Below, piece by piece: positions 43,633 to 52,765 of a stretch of 64,000 nt of DNA; the stretch's first letter is position 1; each line of letters begins with the position of its first letter. The stretch lies in the NCBI RefSeq assembly GCF_010731775.1, contig NZ_AP022590.1, positions 5,890,001-5,954,000 on the forward strand. Direction: 5' to 3'. This DNA is from Mycobacterium mantenii. GTDB taxonomy: Bacteria; Actinomycetota; Actinomycetes; Mycobacteriales; Mycobacteriaceae. The notes beneath the pieces were generated by a model. That model did not search any database, had not been told where the DNA came from, and was given only the letters and a program-made list of their open reading frames with translations. A program made the position numbers and the translations under genes.

Positions 43633-45783
43633 ATGACCTCCGCAGATGCTCCCGCCCCCACGCCCACCGGAGAGGTGTGGCCGGGTAGGGCCTACCCGCT
43701 GGGTGCCACGTACGACGGTGCGGGCACCAATTTCGCCTTATTCAGTGAGGTGGCCGAGCGGGTGGAGCTGTGCCTGTTCGACGCCGAGGGAACCGAGAGT
43801 CGCGTCACCCTGCCGGAGGTGGACGGCTTCATCTGGCACGCGTACATCCCCAACATCGAACCCGGCCAGCGCTACGGCTACCGCGTGCACGGCCCGTACG
43901 ACCCGGCGGCGGGGCTGCGCTGCAACCCGAACAAGCTGCTGGTGGACCCGTATTCCAAAGCCATCGACGGCTCCTTCGAGTGGAACCAGTCGCTGTTCAG
44001 CTACAACTTCGGCGACCCCGACAGCCGCAACGACGACGACTCGGCCGAGAGCATGCCCAAGTCGGTGGTGATCAACCCCTACTTCGACTGGGGCAACGAC
44101 CGGCCGCCGGACCACCACTATGCCGACACGGTGATCTACGAGGCGCACGTCAAGGGCCTGACCCAAACCCACCCCGACATCCCCGAGCAACTGCGCGGCA
44201 CCTACGCCGGGGTGGCGCATCCGGTCATCATCGAACACCTGAAGAGCCTGGGCGTGACGGCCATCGAATTGATGCCGGTGCACCACTTCGCCAACGATTC
44301 CACGCTCATCGACAAGGGACTGTCCAACTACTGGGGTTACAACACCATCGGGTTCTTCGCGCCCGACTTCAAGTACTCCAGCGCGACCACGCCGGGCGGG
44401 CAGGTCCAGGAGTTCAAGGCCATGGTGCGCTCGCTGCACGAGGCCGGCATCGAAGTCATCCTGGACGTGGTCTACAACCACACGGCGGAGGGCAACCACC
44501 TGGGCCCGACCCTGTCGATGCGCGGCATCGACAACGGCGCGTACTACCGGCTGGTCGAGGACGACAAGCAGTACTACATGGACTACACGGGAACGGGTAA
44601 CAGTCTCAACGTCGGGCATCCGCACGCGCTGCAGCTGATCATGGACTCGCTGCGCTATTGGGTGACCGAAATGCATGTCGACGGCTTCCGCTTCGACCTG
44701 GCCTCGACGCTGGCCCGTGAGTTCTACGACGTCGACCGCCTGGCAACGTTTTTCGAACTCGTGCAACAAGATCCGACGGTCAGCCAGGTCAAGCTGATCG
44801 CCGAGCCGTGGGACGTCGGGCCGGGCGGCTACCAGGTGGGCAATTTCCCGCCGCAGTGGACCGAGTGGAACGGCAAGTACCGCGACACCGTCCGCGATTT
44901 CTGGCGGGGCGAGCCCGCCACCCTCGACGAGTTCGCCTATCGGCTCTCCGGATCGGCGGATCTCTACGAGCACACCGCGCGCCGGCCGGTGGCGTCGATC
45001 AACTTCGTCATCGCCCACGACGGGTTCACGCTGCGCGATCTGGTGTCCTACAACGAGAAGCACAACGAGGCCAACGGCGAGGACAACAACGACGGCGAAA
45101 GCCACAACCGGTCCTGGAACTGCGGGGTGGAGGGGCCGACCGACGACGAGCAGGTCAACAACCTGCGCGCCCGCCAGCAGCGCAACTTCCTGACCACGTT
45201 GCTGCTGTCCCAGGGCGTGCCGATGATCTGCCACGGCGACGAGCTCGGGCGCACCCAGCACGGCAACAACAACGGCTACTGCCAGGACAACGAGCTCACC
45301 TGGATCGACTGGAACAGTGCCGATTCCGGACTGTTGGAATTCACCCGGACGGTCTCGGGGTTGCGGGCCGAGCATCCGGTGTTCCGCCGCCGCCGGTTCT
45401 TCTCCGGAAAGCCGGTGGGCCGTCGCGGGCAGGATGGCCTGCCCGACATCTCCTGGTTCACCCCCGAGGGCGCCGAGATGACCGACGAGGACTGGGGTGC
45501 CAGCTTCGCTAAGTCCGTCGCGGTATTTCTCAACGGCCACGGCATTCCCGACCGCGATGCGCGCGGCCAGCGGGTGCTCGACGACTCGTTCCTGTTGTGC
45601 TTCAATGCCCACTACGAGCCGATCGAGTTCACCCTTCCCCCAAAGGAATTCGGCGCATCCTGGCAGGTCGTGGTGTACACCGGGCCCGAGGAGACGACGC
45701 CCGCCGACGAGGTGCCCGGCGGAGGCAGGCTCAATGTGGAGGCACACACCGCCGTGGTGCTGCGAGGCCTTCCCTCGGACTAG
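43633..45783 (+). CDS. glgX: glycogen debranching enzyme GlgX/TreX
   Basis: A 716-residue GH13 isoamylase-type enzyme. An N-terminal CBM48 domain (about 15-110) precedes the catalytic barrel, with VILDVVYNHTAEGN (region I), DGFRFDLAST (region II, nucleophile Asp), LIAEPWDVG (region III, acid Glu) and INFVIAHDGFTL (region IV). It removes alpha-1,6 branches of glycogen for further breakdown or trehalose formation. In M. tuberculosis treX is followed by treY and treZ; here it stands alone, so it may be a second debranching gene. The ATG at 43633 fits the family N-terminus (VWPGRAYPLGATYDGAGTNF). A SigF-like promoter lies just upstream, suggesting stationary-phase expression. Confidence 0.9.
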   Translation: MTSADAPAPTPTGEVWPGRAYPLGATYDGAGTNFALFSEVAERVELCLFDAEGTESRVTLPEVDGFIWHAYIPNIEPGQRYGYRVHGPYDPAAGLRCNPNKLLVDPYSKAIDGSFEWNQSLFSYNFGDPDSRNDDDSAESMPKSVVINPYFDWGNDRPPDHHYADTVIYEAHVKGLTQTHPDIPEQLRGTYAGVAHPVIIEHLKSLGVTAIELMPVHHFANDSTLIDKGLSNYWGYNTIGFFAPDFKYSSATTPGGQVQEFKAMVRSLHEAGIEVILDVVYNHTAEGNHLGPTLSMRGIDNGAYYRLVEDDKQYYMDYTGTGNSLNVGHPHALQLIMDSLRYWVTEMHVDGFRFDLASTLAREFYDVDRLATFFELVQQDPTVSQVKLIAEPWDVGPGGYQVGNFPPQWTEWNGKYRDTVRDFWRGEPATLDEFAYRLSGSADLYEHTARRPVASINFVIAHDGFTLRDLVSYNEKHNEANGEDNNDGESHNRSWNCGVEGPTDDEQVNNLRARQQRNFLTTLLLSQGVPMICHGDELGRTQHGNNNGYCQDNELTWIDWNSADSGLLEFTRTVSGLRAEHPVFRRRRFFSGKPVGRRGQDGLPDISWFTPEGAEMTDEDWGASFAKSVAVFLNGHGIPDRDARGQRVLDDSFLLCFNAHYEPIEFTLPPKEFGASWQVVVYTGPEETTPADEVPGGGRLNVEAHTAVVLRGLPSD

Positions 45784-45945
45784 CCGTTCCCACGGTTAAA
45801 CCCATACGCCGCATGCCGCGGCTGCGATCCCCCGTTTCTGCGGATCGAGCGGATTGTTCGCGCCGAATAGGCGACATCGGCTAATTTTTTGCGCACAATG
45901 TTGATGCCGCCGATACCCCGACTGCCGGCAACGAAGGAACAGCCG

Positions 45946-47700
45946 ATGGACAGGCCCGGCCCAAAGCCGCGTCCGGAACTGGCGCTGAACCGGTCGGCCC
46001 GGACCGCCGCGCTGGCGGTGCTGATCGTCGCGGCGGTGACCTGGATGGGTTGGGCGACCGGGGTCGACGGACTGACGCGGATCTACCCGAGCTGGCCGCC
46101 GATGACGCCGTGGACCGCGTTATGGCTGGCGGCGCTCAGCGCGGCGATTCTGGCGCAATCCGGCCACCCGTCGCGCGGCCGCGTCTGGGTCGGGCGTGCT
46201 TTGGCGGTCCTGGTCGGGGTCCTGGCAGTCGTAATCCTGCTGGAGTACACGTCCGTCGGGTCGCTCGGCGTGGACCAGGTGTTGTTCGGGGACGTGGTGC
46301 GCGGGCGGCAAACGTCTTGGCCGGGCCGTCCCAGTCCACAGACGGCGGCGCCGGTCCTGCTGCTGGCGGCCGCCGTTGCGCTGATCCGGGTGGACCGCGG
46401 GACACGGCTGGTGTGGCCCGTGTGCCTGGGGGGCAGTGGTGCCATCCCGTTCGTGACGGTCGGCGCCTACTTGTTCGACGCGCTGGCGCTGGTGGGGGTT
46501 TCGCCCTCGACCGGCCAGGCGCTCTCGACGGCCTCGGCTCTGCTGTTGCTCATCGCAGCGACGTCGCTTGCGCGTCCCGATCGCTTTCCGCTCGCGTGGC
46601 TGTTCGCCCGACCCGACCGGCGGTCACTGGTCCGGCTGGCCGGCATCCTCGCCGGCTTCCCGATTGTCGTGGCCCTGGCGAGGCCGATCTTCCTGGAGCT
46701 CGGCCTGGGTGATCATGCCGAGTGGACCTTCTCGATACTGTTGGGCACCACCGTCGTCGGCGTGGTCACCTTCTACTTCAGCCAGCGCGAACAGAAACTG
46801 CTGATCGCAAAGGAACTGGCCAGTAAGGAGCGCGCCGAGGCCGAGGCGCGCTACCGCATTCTCGCCGACAACGCGGTGGACATCATCGTGCACTTTCGCA
46901 GGGGTGAGATCGCGTGGGTCTCGCCGTCGGTGCAGGCCGCCTTGGGCGGTCCGCCGCAGCTCTGGACCGGCTCGGCGTTCGCCGATCGCATCCATCCGGA
47001 AGACCGCGACGAACTCGTGGCCGCGGTGCGCAGGATCGCCGACGGTGAACGGGTTCTGCAACGGTTCCGCGTGTGTTCCGTCGACGGCGATTACCACTGG
47101 GTGGACGGTCACGGAAAGCCCTACACCGACGCACAGGGCAACACCGACGGGCTGATCGCGGCCCTGCGCGTCGTCGACGACCAGGTGGAGGCCGAGCAGC
47201 GACTGGAACGGTTGGCGCGGTTCGACACCCTTACCGGCCTGGTCAACCGGGCCGAGGCCCTGAGCCGACTCGAGTCCGCACTGCTGCAGCCGCAACCCGC
47301 CGGAACTCACGTCGGCGTCTTGTTCTGCGACGTCGACCACTTCAAGGCGATCAACGACACGTGGGGGCACGGCATGGGGGACTTCGTGCTGGCAACCCTG
47401 GCGGCGCGGATCCGCGCGAGCGTTCGCCGCGGCGACACGGTGGGGCGGACGGGCGGCGACGAGATCCTGGTGTTGTTGCCCGGGGTCCGCAGCACCGAAG
47501 AGCTCGCCCAGATCGCGGAGAAGATTCGCAGTCGGGTCGCCGAGCCGATCCACTTGTCCGGCAACATGATTCGCGCGACCTTAAGCATCGGTGCCACGCT
47601 TGCCCGTTCCGCCGAGTCCGTTGACGCCGTCACGGCGCGAGCCGACGAGGCCATGTACCAAGCCAAGTCGGGCGACCGGAACACCGTCGTTCCGAACTGA
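45946..47700 (+). CDS. membrane PAS-GGDEF protein (diguanylate cyclase-like)
   Basis: A 584-residue protein. About eight membrane helices (residues ~15-285) form an integral sensor, followed by a coiled segment (about 290-315), a PAS domain (about 315-435, RILADNAVDIIVHFRRGEIA) and a GGDEF domain (about 445-584). The active-site loop reads GRTGGDEIL, i.e. GGDEI rather than GGDEF; the upstream metal Asp is in FCDVDHFKAIND, so activity remains plausible. No RxxD inhibitory site stands out. The ATG at 45946 follows AAGGA; the frame is open to 45889. It probably makes c-di-GMP in response to a membrane signal. Confidence 0.88.
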   Translation: MDRPGPKPRPELALNRSARTAALAVLIVAAVTWMGWATGVDGLTRIYPSWPPMTPWTALWLAALSAAILAQSGHPSRGRVWVGRALAVLVGVLAVVILLEYTSVGSLGVDQVLFGDVVRGRQTSWPGRPSPQTAAPVLLLAAAVALIRVDRGTRLVWPVCLGGSGAIPFVTVGAYLFDALALVGVSPSTGQALSTASALLLLIAATSLARPDRFPLAWLFARPDRRSLVRLAGILAGFPIVVALARPIFLELGLGDHAEWTFSILLGTTVVGVVTFYFSQREQKLLIAKELASKERAEAEARYRILADNAVDIIVHFRRGEIAWVSPSVQAALGGPPQLWTGSAFADRIHPEDRDELVAAVRRIADGERVLQRFRVCSVDGDYHWVDGHGKPYTDAQGNTDGLIAALRVVDDQVEAEQRLERLARFDTLTGLVNRAEALSRLESALLQPQPAGTHVGVLFCDVDHFKAINDTWGHGMGDFVLATLAARIRASVRRGDTVGRTGGDEILVLLPGVRSTEELAQIAEKIRSRVAEPIHLSGNMIRATLSIGATLARSAESVDAVTARADEAMYQAKSGDRNTVVPN

Positions 47701-47781
47701 GCGGCCGAGTGGTCACCACGCGACGCATGCCATCCGGTAGGTTTCTCGCGACAGCGTCTTGCGTTACAAGGGAGGGCGAAT

Positions 47782-48561
47782 ATGTCAAGGACAGTGGTGG
47801 TTGGCGCCTCCAGCGGGTTGGGGCGGTGCATAGGTGTGGGTCTCGCTCAGCGCGGTGATCAGGTGGCGCTGCTCGCACGGCGTCGTGAGCGCATCGAGGC
47901 CGCGGCCAAGGACGCCGGCCCGAATGCCATCGCCATCGAATGCGATGTCACCGACCAGGCATCCTGCCGCTCGGCCATCGACCGTGCCGCCGACGCTCTC
48001 GGCGGCATCGACAACATCGTCTACACACCCGCCGTCGGGCCGCTGGTCCGCATGGTGGACACCGATGCCGACACGTGGCGGCGCATCTTCGACACCAACG
48101 TCATCGGCGCGTCACTGGTGACGGCCGCGGCGGTGCCGCACTTGACCGCGTCGGCGGGTAAGGCGGTGTACTTGTCCTCCGACGCCGGCACCTTCGGGCC
48201 GCCGTGGCCCGGCCTGGGCGCGTACGGCGTCAGCAAGGCGGCCCTGGAACGGCTCGTGGAGGCGTGGCGGGCCGAGCATTCCGACATCGGCTTCACCAAC
48301 CTGATCGTCGGGGAGTGCGCGGGCGGCGAGGGCGACGGACAAACCGGCATGAACGAGGGCTGGGACATGGACCTCGCGATGAAAGCGGTGCCGCTGTGGT
48401 CGTCGCGCGGCTGCATGCCCGGCAAGTTGATGCCGGTCGAGGACCTGATCGACGTGGTGCACACGATCCTGCGGACCAACTCGTCGACGTCGATGCCGCT
48501 GGTGGTGGCCCGCGGCGCGCCGGCCAGCCCCGCCGCGTTCGCCGAGGCCAACCAGTCGTAG
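47782..48561 (+). CDS. short-chain dehydrogenase/reductase
   Basis: A 259-residue SDR. The nucleotide motif VVGASSGLGRCIG is at the N-terminus, VYLSSDAG holds the catalytic Ser and YGVSKAALERLV the Tyr-Lys pair. The dinucleotide loop (LARRRERIE) has Arg residues, suggesting NADPH. The substrate pocket is not predictable. The ATG at 47782 follows AAGGGAGGG. It converges on the aldo-keto reductase gene with a 13-bp gap. Confidence 0.85.
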   Translation: MSRTVVVGASSGLGRCIGVGLAQRGDQVALLARRRERIEAAAKDAGPNAIAIECDVTDQASCRSAIDRAADALGGIDNIVYTPAVGPLVRMVDTDADTWRRIFDTNVIGASLVTAAAVPHLTASAGKAVYLSSDAGTFGPPWPGLGAYGVSKAALERLVEAWRAEHSDIGFTNLIVGECAGGEGDGQTGMNEGWDMDLAMKAVPLWSSRGCMPGKLMPVEDLIDVVHTILRTNSSTSMPLVVARGAPASPAAFAEANQS

Positions 48562-48574
48562 CCGTGCTGGTCGC

Positions 48575-49546
48575 TCAGCGGCGGCCGAGCTTCTCCTTGG
48601 CCAGGTCGGTCAAGAAGCGCGCCGCCGACGTCGGCCGGAAGGCCAGGGCCGCCTCGGTGAGCGCGTCACGGGATGCGGTGGGCAAGTCGATGTCTGCGGC
48701 CGCAACGTTGAACTCCAGCTGCTCCACGGAAGAGGCGCCGGGAATGGCGACCACGCCCGGATAGCTGATCAGCCAGGCCAGTGCCACCTGTGCCGGTTTG
48801 GCGTCGACGTCCTTCGCGACGTCGCGCAACAGCTGCAGCAGGGGCTCGACGCGGCGCAGGTTTTCGGTGCCGAACAGGGAGTTCACCGCGCGCACACCGC
48901 CCGGACGGTTGTCGACACCGTACTTGCCGCCCAGCAGCCCCTGCTCCAGCGGGCTGTAGGCGATCACGATGCGGTTCTCCCGCTCGGCGAACGGCACCAG
49001 ATTCTTGAGCGCCTTCGGGTAGGCGAGCGAGAAGTGCACCTGGTTGCTGATCACCGGCCGGCCGAGCGCGGCGTCGGCCTTCTGCCAGCGCTGCAGCGAA
49101 TAGTTCGAAACACCGGCGGCGCCGATCTTGCCGCTGTCGAGCAGGTCACGCATGCCCGGCATGATCACCGAATCGGGGAACACCGGGTTGGGCTGGTGGA
49201 TCTGGTACAGCGGGATGCGGTCCAGCCCCAGCCGCTGCGCGCTGGCGTGTGCGCGTTGCTTGACCACGGCGGGGAAGGGGACGACCGGCATGATCTTGCT
49301 GGCCACCGCGACCTCGGCGCGCTCGTCGCCGAGCGCCTCACCCAGGATCCGCTCGCTTTTGCCCAGGCCGTACACCTCGGCCGTGTCGAACAGCGTCACC
49401 CCCAGGGCACGGGCACGGCGCACGATGTCGCCCGCGGCGCCGGCCGCGTAGCTATCGCCGTAACCCCACTCGCGTGAACCAAACTGCCAGGTGCCCAAGC
49501 CGATCCGGCTGACCCGGCCGACCCCGTCGACGTCGACAAATTTCAT
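48575..49546 (-). CDS. aldo/keto reductase
   Basis: A 323-residue (beta/alpha)8 AKR. FDTAEVYGLGKSERILGEAL holds the Asp-Tyr pair, VASKIMPV the Lys and YQIHQPNP the His of the tetrad; IVIAYSPLEQGLLGGKY is the usual C-terminal NADPH loop. It is similar in character to Rv2298. The ATG at 49546 starts immediately after the 56-bp tandem repeat, which occupies its promoter side. Confidence 0.88.
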   Translation of the reverse strand: MKFVDVDGVGRVSRIGLGTWQFGSREWGYGDSYAAGAAGDIVRRARALGVTLFDTAEVYGLGKSERILGEALGDERAEVAVASKIMPVVPFPAVVKQRAHASAQRLGLDRIPLYQIHQPNPVFPDSVIMPGMRDLLDSGKIGAAGVSNYSLQRWQKADAALGRPVISNQVHFSLAYPKALKNLVPFAERENRIVIAYSPLEQGLLGGKYGVDNRPGGVRAVNSLFGTENLRRVEPLLQLLRDVAKDVDAKPAQVALAWLISYPGVVAIPGASSVEQLEFNVAAADIDLPTASRDALTEAALAFRPTSAARFLTDLAKEKLGRR

Positions 49547-49558
49547 GCGCTCAGCCTA

Positions 49559-49815
49559 GTGGCGATCGCAAGCGCGGCGGAGCCGGGCGCAGCGGGTCGC
49601 CACGCGTGGGTCTAGTGGCGATCGCAAGCGCGGCGGAGCCGGGCGCAGCGGGTCGCCACGCGTGGGTCTGGTGGCGATCGCAAGCGCGGCGGAGCTGGGC
49701 GCAGCGGGTCGCCACGCGTGGGTCTGGTGGCGATCGCAAGCGCGGCGGAGCTGGGCGCAGCGGGTCGCCACGCGTGGGTCTGGTGGCGATCGCAAGCGCG
49801 GGGGAGCCGGGCGCC
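49559..49815. repeat. 56-bp tandem repeat (4 full units plus part), VNTR-like
   Basis: Units begin at 49561, 49617, 49673, 49729 and 49785 (the last is partial). Each unit carries a perfect 7-bp inverted pair GTGGCGA/TCGCCAC around a GC-rich centre, so each can form a stem-loop. Units differ by single bases (agccggg or agctggg; tctagt or tctggt). It fills the gap between the aldo-keto reductase start and the end of the PknH-sensor-like gene. Confidence 0.96.
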
Positions 49816-49831
49816 GATCCGCGTGGGCTGC

Positions 49832-50839
49832 TCAGCCGGGGATCTTGCCCAGGATGTAGTTGGCGATGCTGACCGCGGCCGCGCGGGGCGGCGCACTGTC
49901 CGTGGTGCCGCTGGCGGACACGTTCAAATCGATGACGACGTTCGCCTTGGTCGCGATCGCCCGCGCCGAGCGCACCTGGATGCCCTTGGGCGTCAGGTCC
50001 AGGGTGGTGATGCCGTTGCCGGCGTCGGCGGGCGCGCTCACCGACATCGGGATCGGCTGCCCGCCGGGAGCGGTCACGGTGACGGTGGAGCCGCCGCACT
50101 GGTGCCACCCCGCGAGCAGGGTGGCCAGCTGCGACTGGGCCGCGGCCGGATCGCGGAACGCCGCGACGCCCTGGATGACCTGCATCGACTTCATCATGCT
50201 GCGCGTGTCGGTGAACTCGCCGGCGTGATACCCGGCCAGCGCCCCGGGAGCGTAGGCGTCCGGGCTGCCGGCGGCGATGCTTCCCCAGCATTCGGGGCGG
50301 TCGATGCTGCCGTCATCCGCGGAGCGACCGGGGCTGTTCCAGGTCGGCCCGACATCGAGGTTGGCATCCGCGGTGATGTTCCGCAAGGCATCGAGGCCGG
50401 GCAGCAGCGTGGCGACGGTCTCCGGCGGGACCGTGGGCGGCGGGGGCCCGGCGGCCGTGCTGCCGCCGGGTGACGCCCGATGCGAACCGGCGGAACCGGC
50501 CAGCGTGGCCCATCCGGTCAGGGCGACGATCGCCAGCGCAATGAAGATGTACGACAGCGTCACACCCACCAGCGCACGGTCCCGGCCGAGTTCGCCGGTG
50601 CGACGGATCTGCGCCAGCCCGAGGTGTCCCAGAACCACACCCACGGGCGCGAACAGGAACGCGAAGATGAGCGACAGCGTCGCCAGGGTGTTGATCGGCG
50701 GACGGTAGGGCGCGGGTGCGGGCGGTGGCGGGAACGACGGTGGCGGTGTGACGGGCGGCTCGACCTCGGCCGGCGGGAGGCGGCCGAGCGGGTCATAGCT
50801 CAGCGGGTTTTGCCAATACGGGTCCTGCGGGTTGGTCAC
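49832..50839 (-). CDS. DUF4190 membrane protein with PknH-like sensor domain
   Basis: A 335-residue protein. The N-terminal ~45 residues are Pro-rich and cytoplasmic, followed by two helices (about 50-72 and 92-115; the DUF4190 unit GVVLGHLGLAQIRRTGELGR) and an external domain (about 140-335). That domain resembles the PknH sensor fold, with Cys pairs in DRPECWGSI and GWHQCGG expected to form a disulfide. It probably binds a small extracellular ligand, but has no kinase domain. The start is ATG 50839. Its 3' end is next to the 56-bp repeat. Confidence 0.8.
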   Translation of the reverse strand: MTNPQDPYWQNPLSYDPLGRLPPAEVEPPVTPPPSFPPPPAPAPYRPPINTLATLSLIFAFLFAPVGVVLGHLGLAQIRRTGELGRDRALVGVTLSYIFIALAIVALTGWATLAGSAGSHRASPGGSTAAGPPPPTVPPETVATLLPGLDALRNITADANLDVGPTWNSPGRSADDGSIDRPECWGSIAAGSPDAYAPGALAGYHAGEFTDTRSMMKSMQVIQGVAAFRDPAAAQSQLATLLAGWHQCGGSTVTVTAPGGQPIPMSVSAPADAGNGITTLDLTPKGIQVRSARAIATKANVVIDLNVSASGTTDSAPPRAAAVSIANYILGKIPG

Positions 50840-50910
50840 CCCGGTGCCTCCTTAGCGGCCGAGCCTGCCCGAAATGTAGCCGACAGGGGCTCGGGCCCAA
50901 ACCATGGCCG

Positions 50911-51981
50911 TCACAGGCGGGGCTTGGCGATGCTGACCGCGTAGGGCGCCTGCGCGAACGTCAGGTAGACCCGGTGCGGCCCGACGGCCATGCCCGAGAG
51001 GTGGGCCGCCTGCGCGGCGGGAGGCAGCCCCGAGCGGTAGTCGATGGTGCGGAGCACGGGGATTCGCCCGTCCGGAAATCCGGTGAAGCTCGCTGTTTCG
51101 AGCGTCACCAGTTCGCGGTCGGTCGCGGCGTAGATCCGGGTGTCGTCGGTGCCGAGTTCACGGATCGGCGACGGTAGTCGCGCGCTGGCCAGCTGCTCCA
51201 ATCCCCGTCCGCCGCGGCGCGAGTCGACGGCCCGCAGTGTGTTGTCGTCGGGGCCGGCGACGTAGCTGCGCGTGACCGCGGTACCGTCGCCCGCCGAGAC
51301 CGCAACGGCGAAGTTTAGTGAGCCGCGTTGTGCCGGGGGCGACGACGTGCCCTGAAAGTGGCGGATGCCGGACGGTCCGTACAGGTGGTAGTCGAGCTCG
51401 CGCCCGCGGTTCGCTCCGTCGATGCTGTCCGCGCTCGTTCCGGAGATCGCGGTGGGCAGCCTGCGGTAGCCGTATTCGTCCACCGGTGTCACCGCCGTCC
51501 CATCCGACGACAGCGCAAGCAGCATCCGCAATCCCGCGTCTTCGGAGAGGTACGCCGGGGCGGGTCCGGCGTCGAATTCGCTGATCTGACGCAGACTTTC
51601 CAGGTCGACCGCGGCCACCGTGCCGCGCTCGGGCTGCGGCACGAACACCACCCGCTCGTCTTTCCGGCTGATCTGCAGATTGCGCCCGGACGCCATGGGC
51701 GCGGAGAAGCGCGTCCTGGCATCGCCACCGCGATCGCCGGCGGTGACCTCGGCCAGCCGGTGATCGTCGGTGAGCGCGACCAGGGCGTGCATGCGGTACG
51801 ACCACACCGGCTCGTGCAACGCCGCACCGGCCCGCCAGACCTCGACGTCGGGCGCGCTTTCCAGCGACGCTCCGGGCTGCGAACAGGCTGTCGTCATAGC
51901 CGCCGCGACCGCGCCGACGACTCCGCAGCGCAACAGCGCCCGGACGCGCCGGCCCGCCCGGGAACCCAATCCGCCGCCCAT
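50911..51981 (-). CDS. secreted lipoprotein, possibly a beta-propeller
   Basis: A 356-residue protein with a signal peptide: a basic start (SRAGRRVRALLR), a hydrophobic core and the lipobox TTAC, so it should be lipidated at the Cys near residue 33. The rest shows repeated short beta-type segments (VALTDDHRLAEVTAG, VVFVPQPERGTVAAVDLESL, NTLRAVDSRRGGRGLEQLA, IYAATDRELVTLETASF), which suggests a propeller fold. I do not recognise a specific family. The ATG at 51981 is used with GAGAGGAG 12 bases away; ATG 52017 is possible. Confidence 0.72.
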   Translation of the reverse strand: MGGGLGSRAGRRVRALLRCGVVGAVAAAMTTACSQPGASLESAPDVEVWRAGAALHEPVWSYRMHALVALTDDHRLAEVTAGDRGGDARTRFSAPMASGRNLQISRKDERVVFVPQPERGTVAAVDLESLRQISEFDAGPAPAYLSEDAGLRMLLALSSDGTAVTPVDEYGYRRLPTAISGTSADSIDGANRGRELDYHLYGPSGIRHFQGTSSPPAQRGSLNFAVAVSAGDGTAVTRSYVAGPDDNTLRAVDSRRGGRGLEQLASARLPSPIRELGTDDTRIYAATDRELVTLETASFTGFPDGRIPVLRTIDYRSGLPPAAQAAHLSGMAVGPHRVYLTFAQAPYAVSIAKPRL

Positions 51982-52129
51982 GTACCGCCTGCTCCTCTCG
52001 TCGTTTGTCCAGGACATACCCCACACGGACACGGCCACACCCCGTTTGGCGGCCGGATCCGTCGGGTAGCCGGTTTCACCGGGCGCGCACAGCCCCGCGC
52101 GTCGAACCAAAGCAGATGGGAGGGACACT

Positions 52130-52690
52130 GTGGCACCGACCGTCATCAAGTCGCCCACCGACGTGGTCGACTTCCTCGTCAGTCAACATCAGCAGATCAA
52201 GGCGATGTTCGCCGAAACCCTGGCGGCGTCCGGAAAGGCACGCGAGAAGGCGTTCGTCGAGCTTCGGCGACTGCTCGCCGTGCACGAAACCGCGGAGGAA
52301 GAGATCGTCCACCCCCGCGCCAAGCGCAAGATCTCCGACGGCACCGCTGTGGTGGACAAGCGGCTGCACGAAGAGCACGAGGCCAAGACCGTCCTGCGGA
52401 AGCTGGAAAAGCTCGACGTCGACAGCGAGGAGTTCACTCGCGAACTGACGAAGTTGCGCGACGCGGTCATAGAACACGCCCAGCATGAGGAACAAGACGA
52501 ATTCGCAAAGCTGGGCCAGGAATTGAGCGGCAACGAGCTGGAGCGGATGGGCCGCGCCGCCAAGCTCGCCGAAGCGATCGCTCCCACCCGCCCACACGCC
52601 GGAGTGGAATCGCAGGTGGCCAACCTGGCCGCCGGACCGTTCGCCACGATGCTCGACCGGGCCCGCGACGTCATCATCGGCAAGGGCTGA
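52130..52690 (+). CDS. hemerythrin-like HHE domain protein
   Basis: A 186-residue helical protein. Diiron ligands of the hemerythrin fold are visible: H20 in VSQHQQIK, H and E in LLAVHETAEEEIVHPRA, H in LHEEHEAK and HAQHEEQDEF. Such proteins bind or sense O2, NO or peroxide; in mycobacteria relatives affect SigF activity and H2O2 tolerance. The GTG at 52130 follows GGGAGGGA. It is divergent from the lipoprotein gene and 75 bp upstream of udgX, in a group with oxidative and DNA-damage functions. Confidence 0.87.
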   Translation: MAPTVIKSPTDVVDFLVSQHQQIKAMFAETLAASGKAREKAFVELRRLLAVHETAEEEIVHPRAKRKISDGTAVVDKRLHEEHEAKTVLRKLEKLDVDSEEFTRELTKLRDAVIEHAQHEEQDEFAKLGQELSGNELERMGRAAKLAEAIAPTRPHAGVESQVANLAAGPFATMLDRARDVIIGKG

Positions 52691-52765
52691 CTCAGCCGCA
52701 CACGGCGTGGTACCCCCGTTCGGTGGGGGAGCGGGGCACCACGCCCTCCGCCGCCACAGTTGTTC

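Noticed and set aside
43738..45747. 669-codon frame antisense to glgX
   Set aside because: The sense strand carries a complete GH13 enzyme; the antisense frame is Val/Gly/His-rich with no motif.
49559..49815. CRISPR array
   Set aside because: The 56-bp units abut without variable spacers and no cas genes are present.
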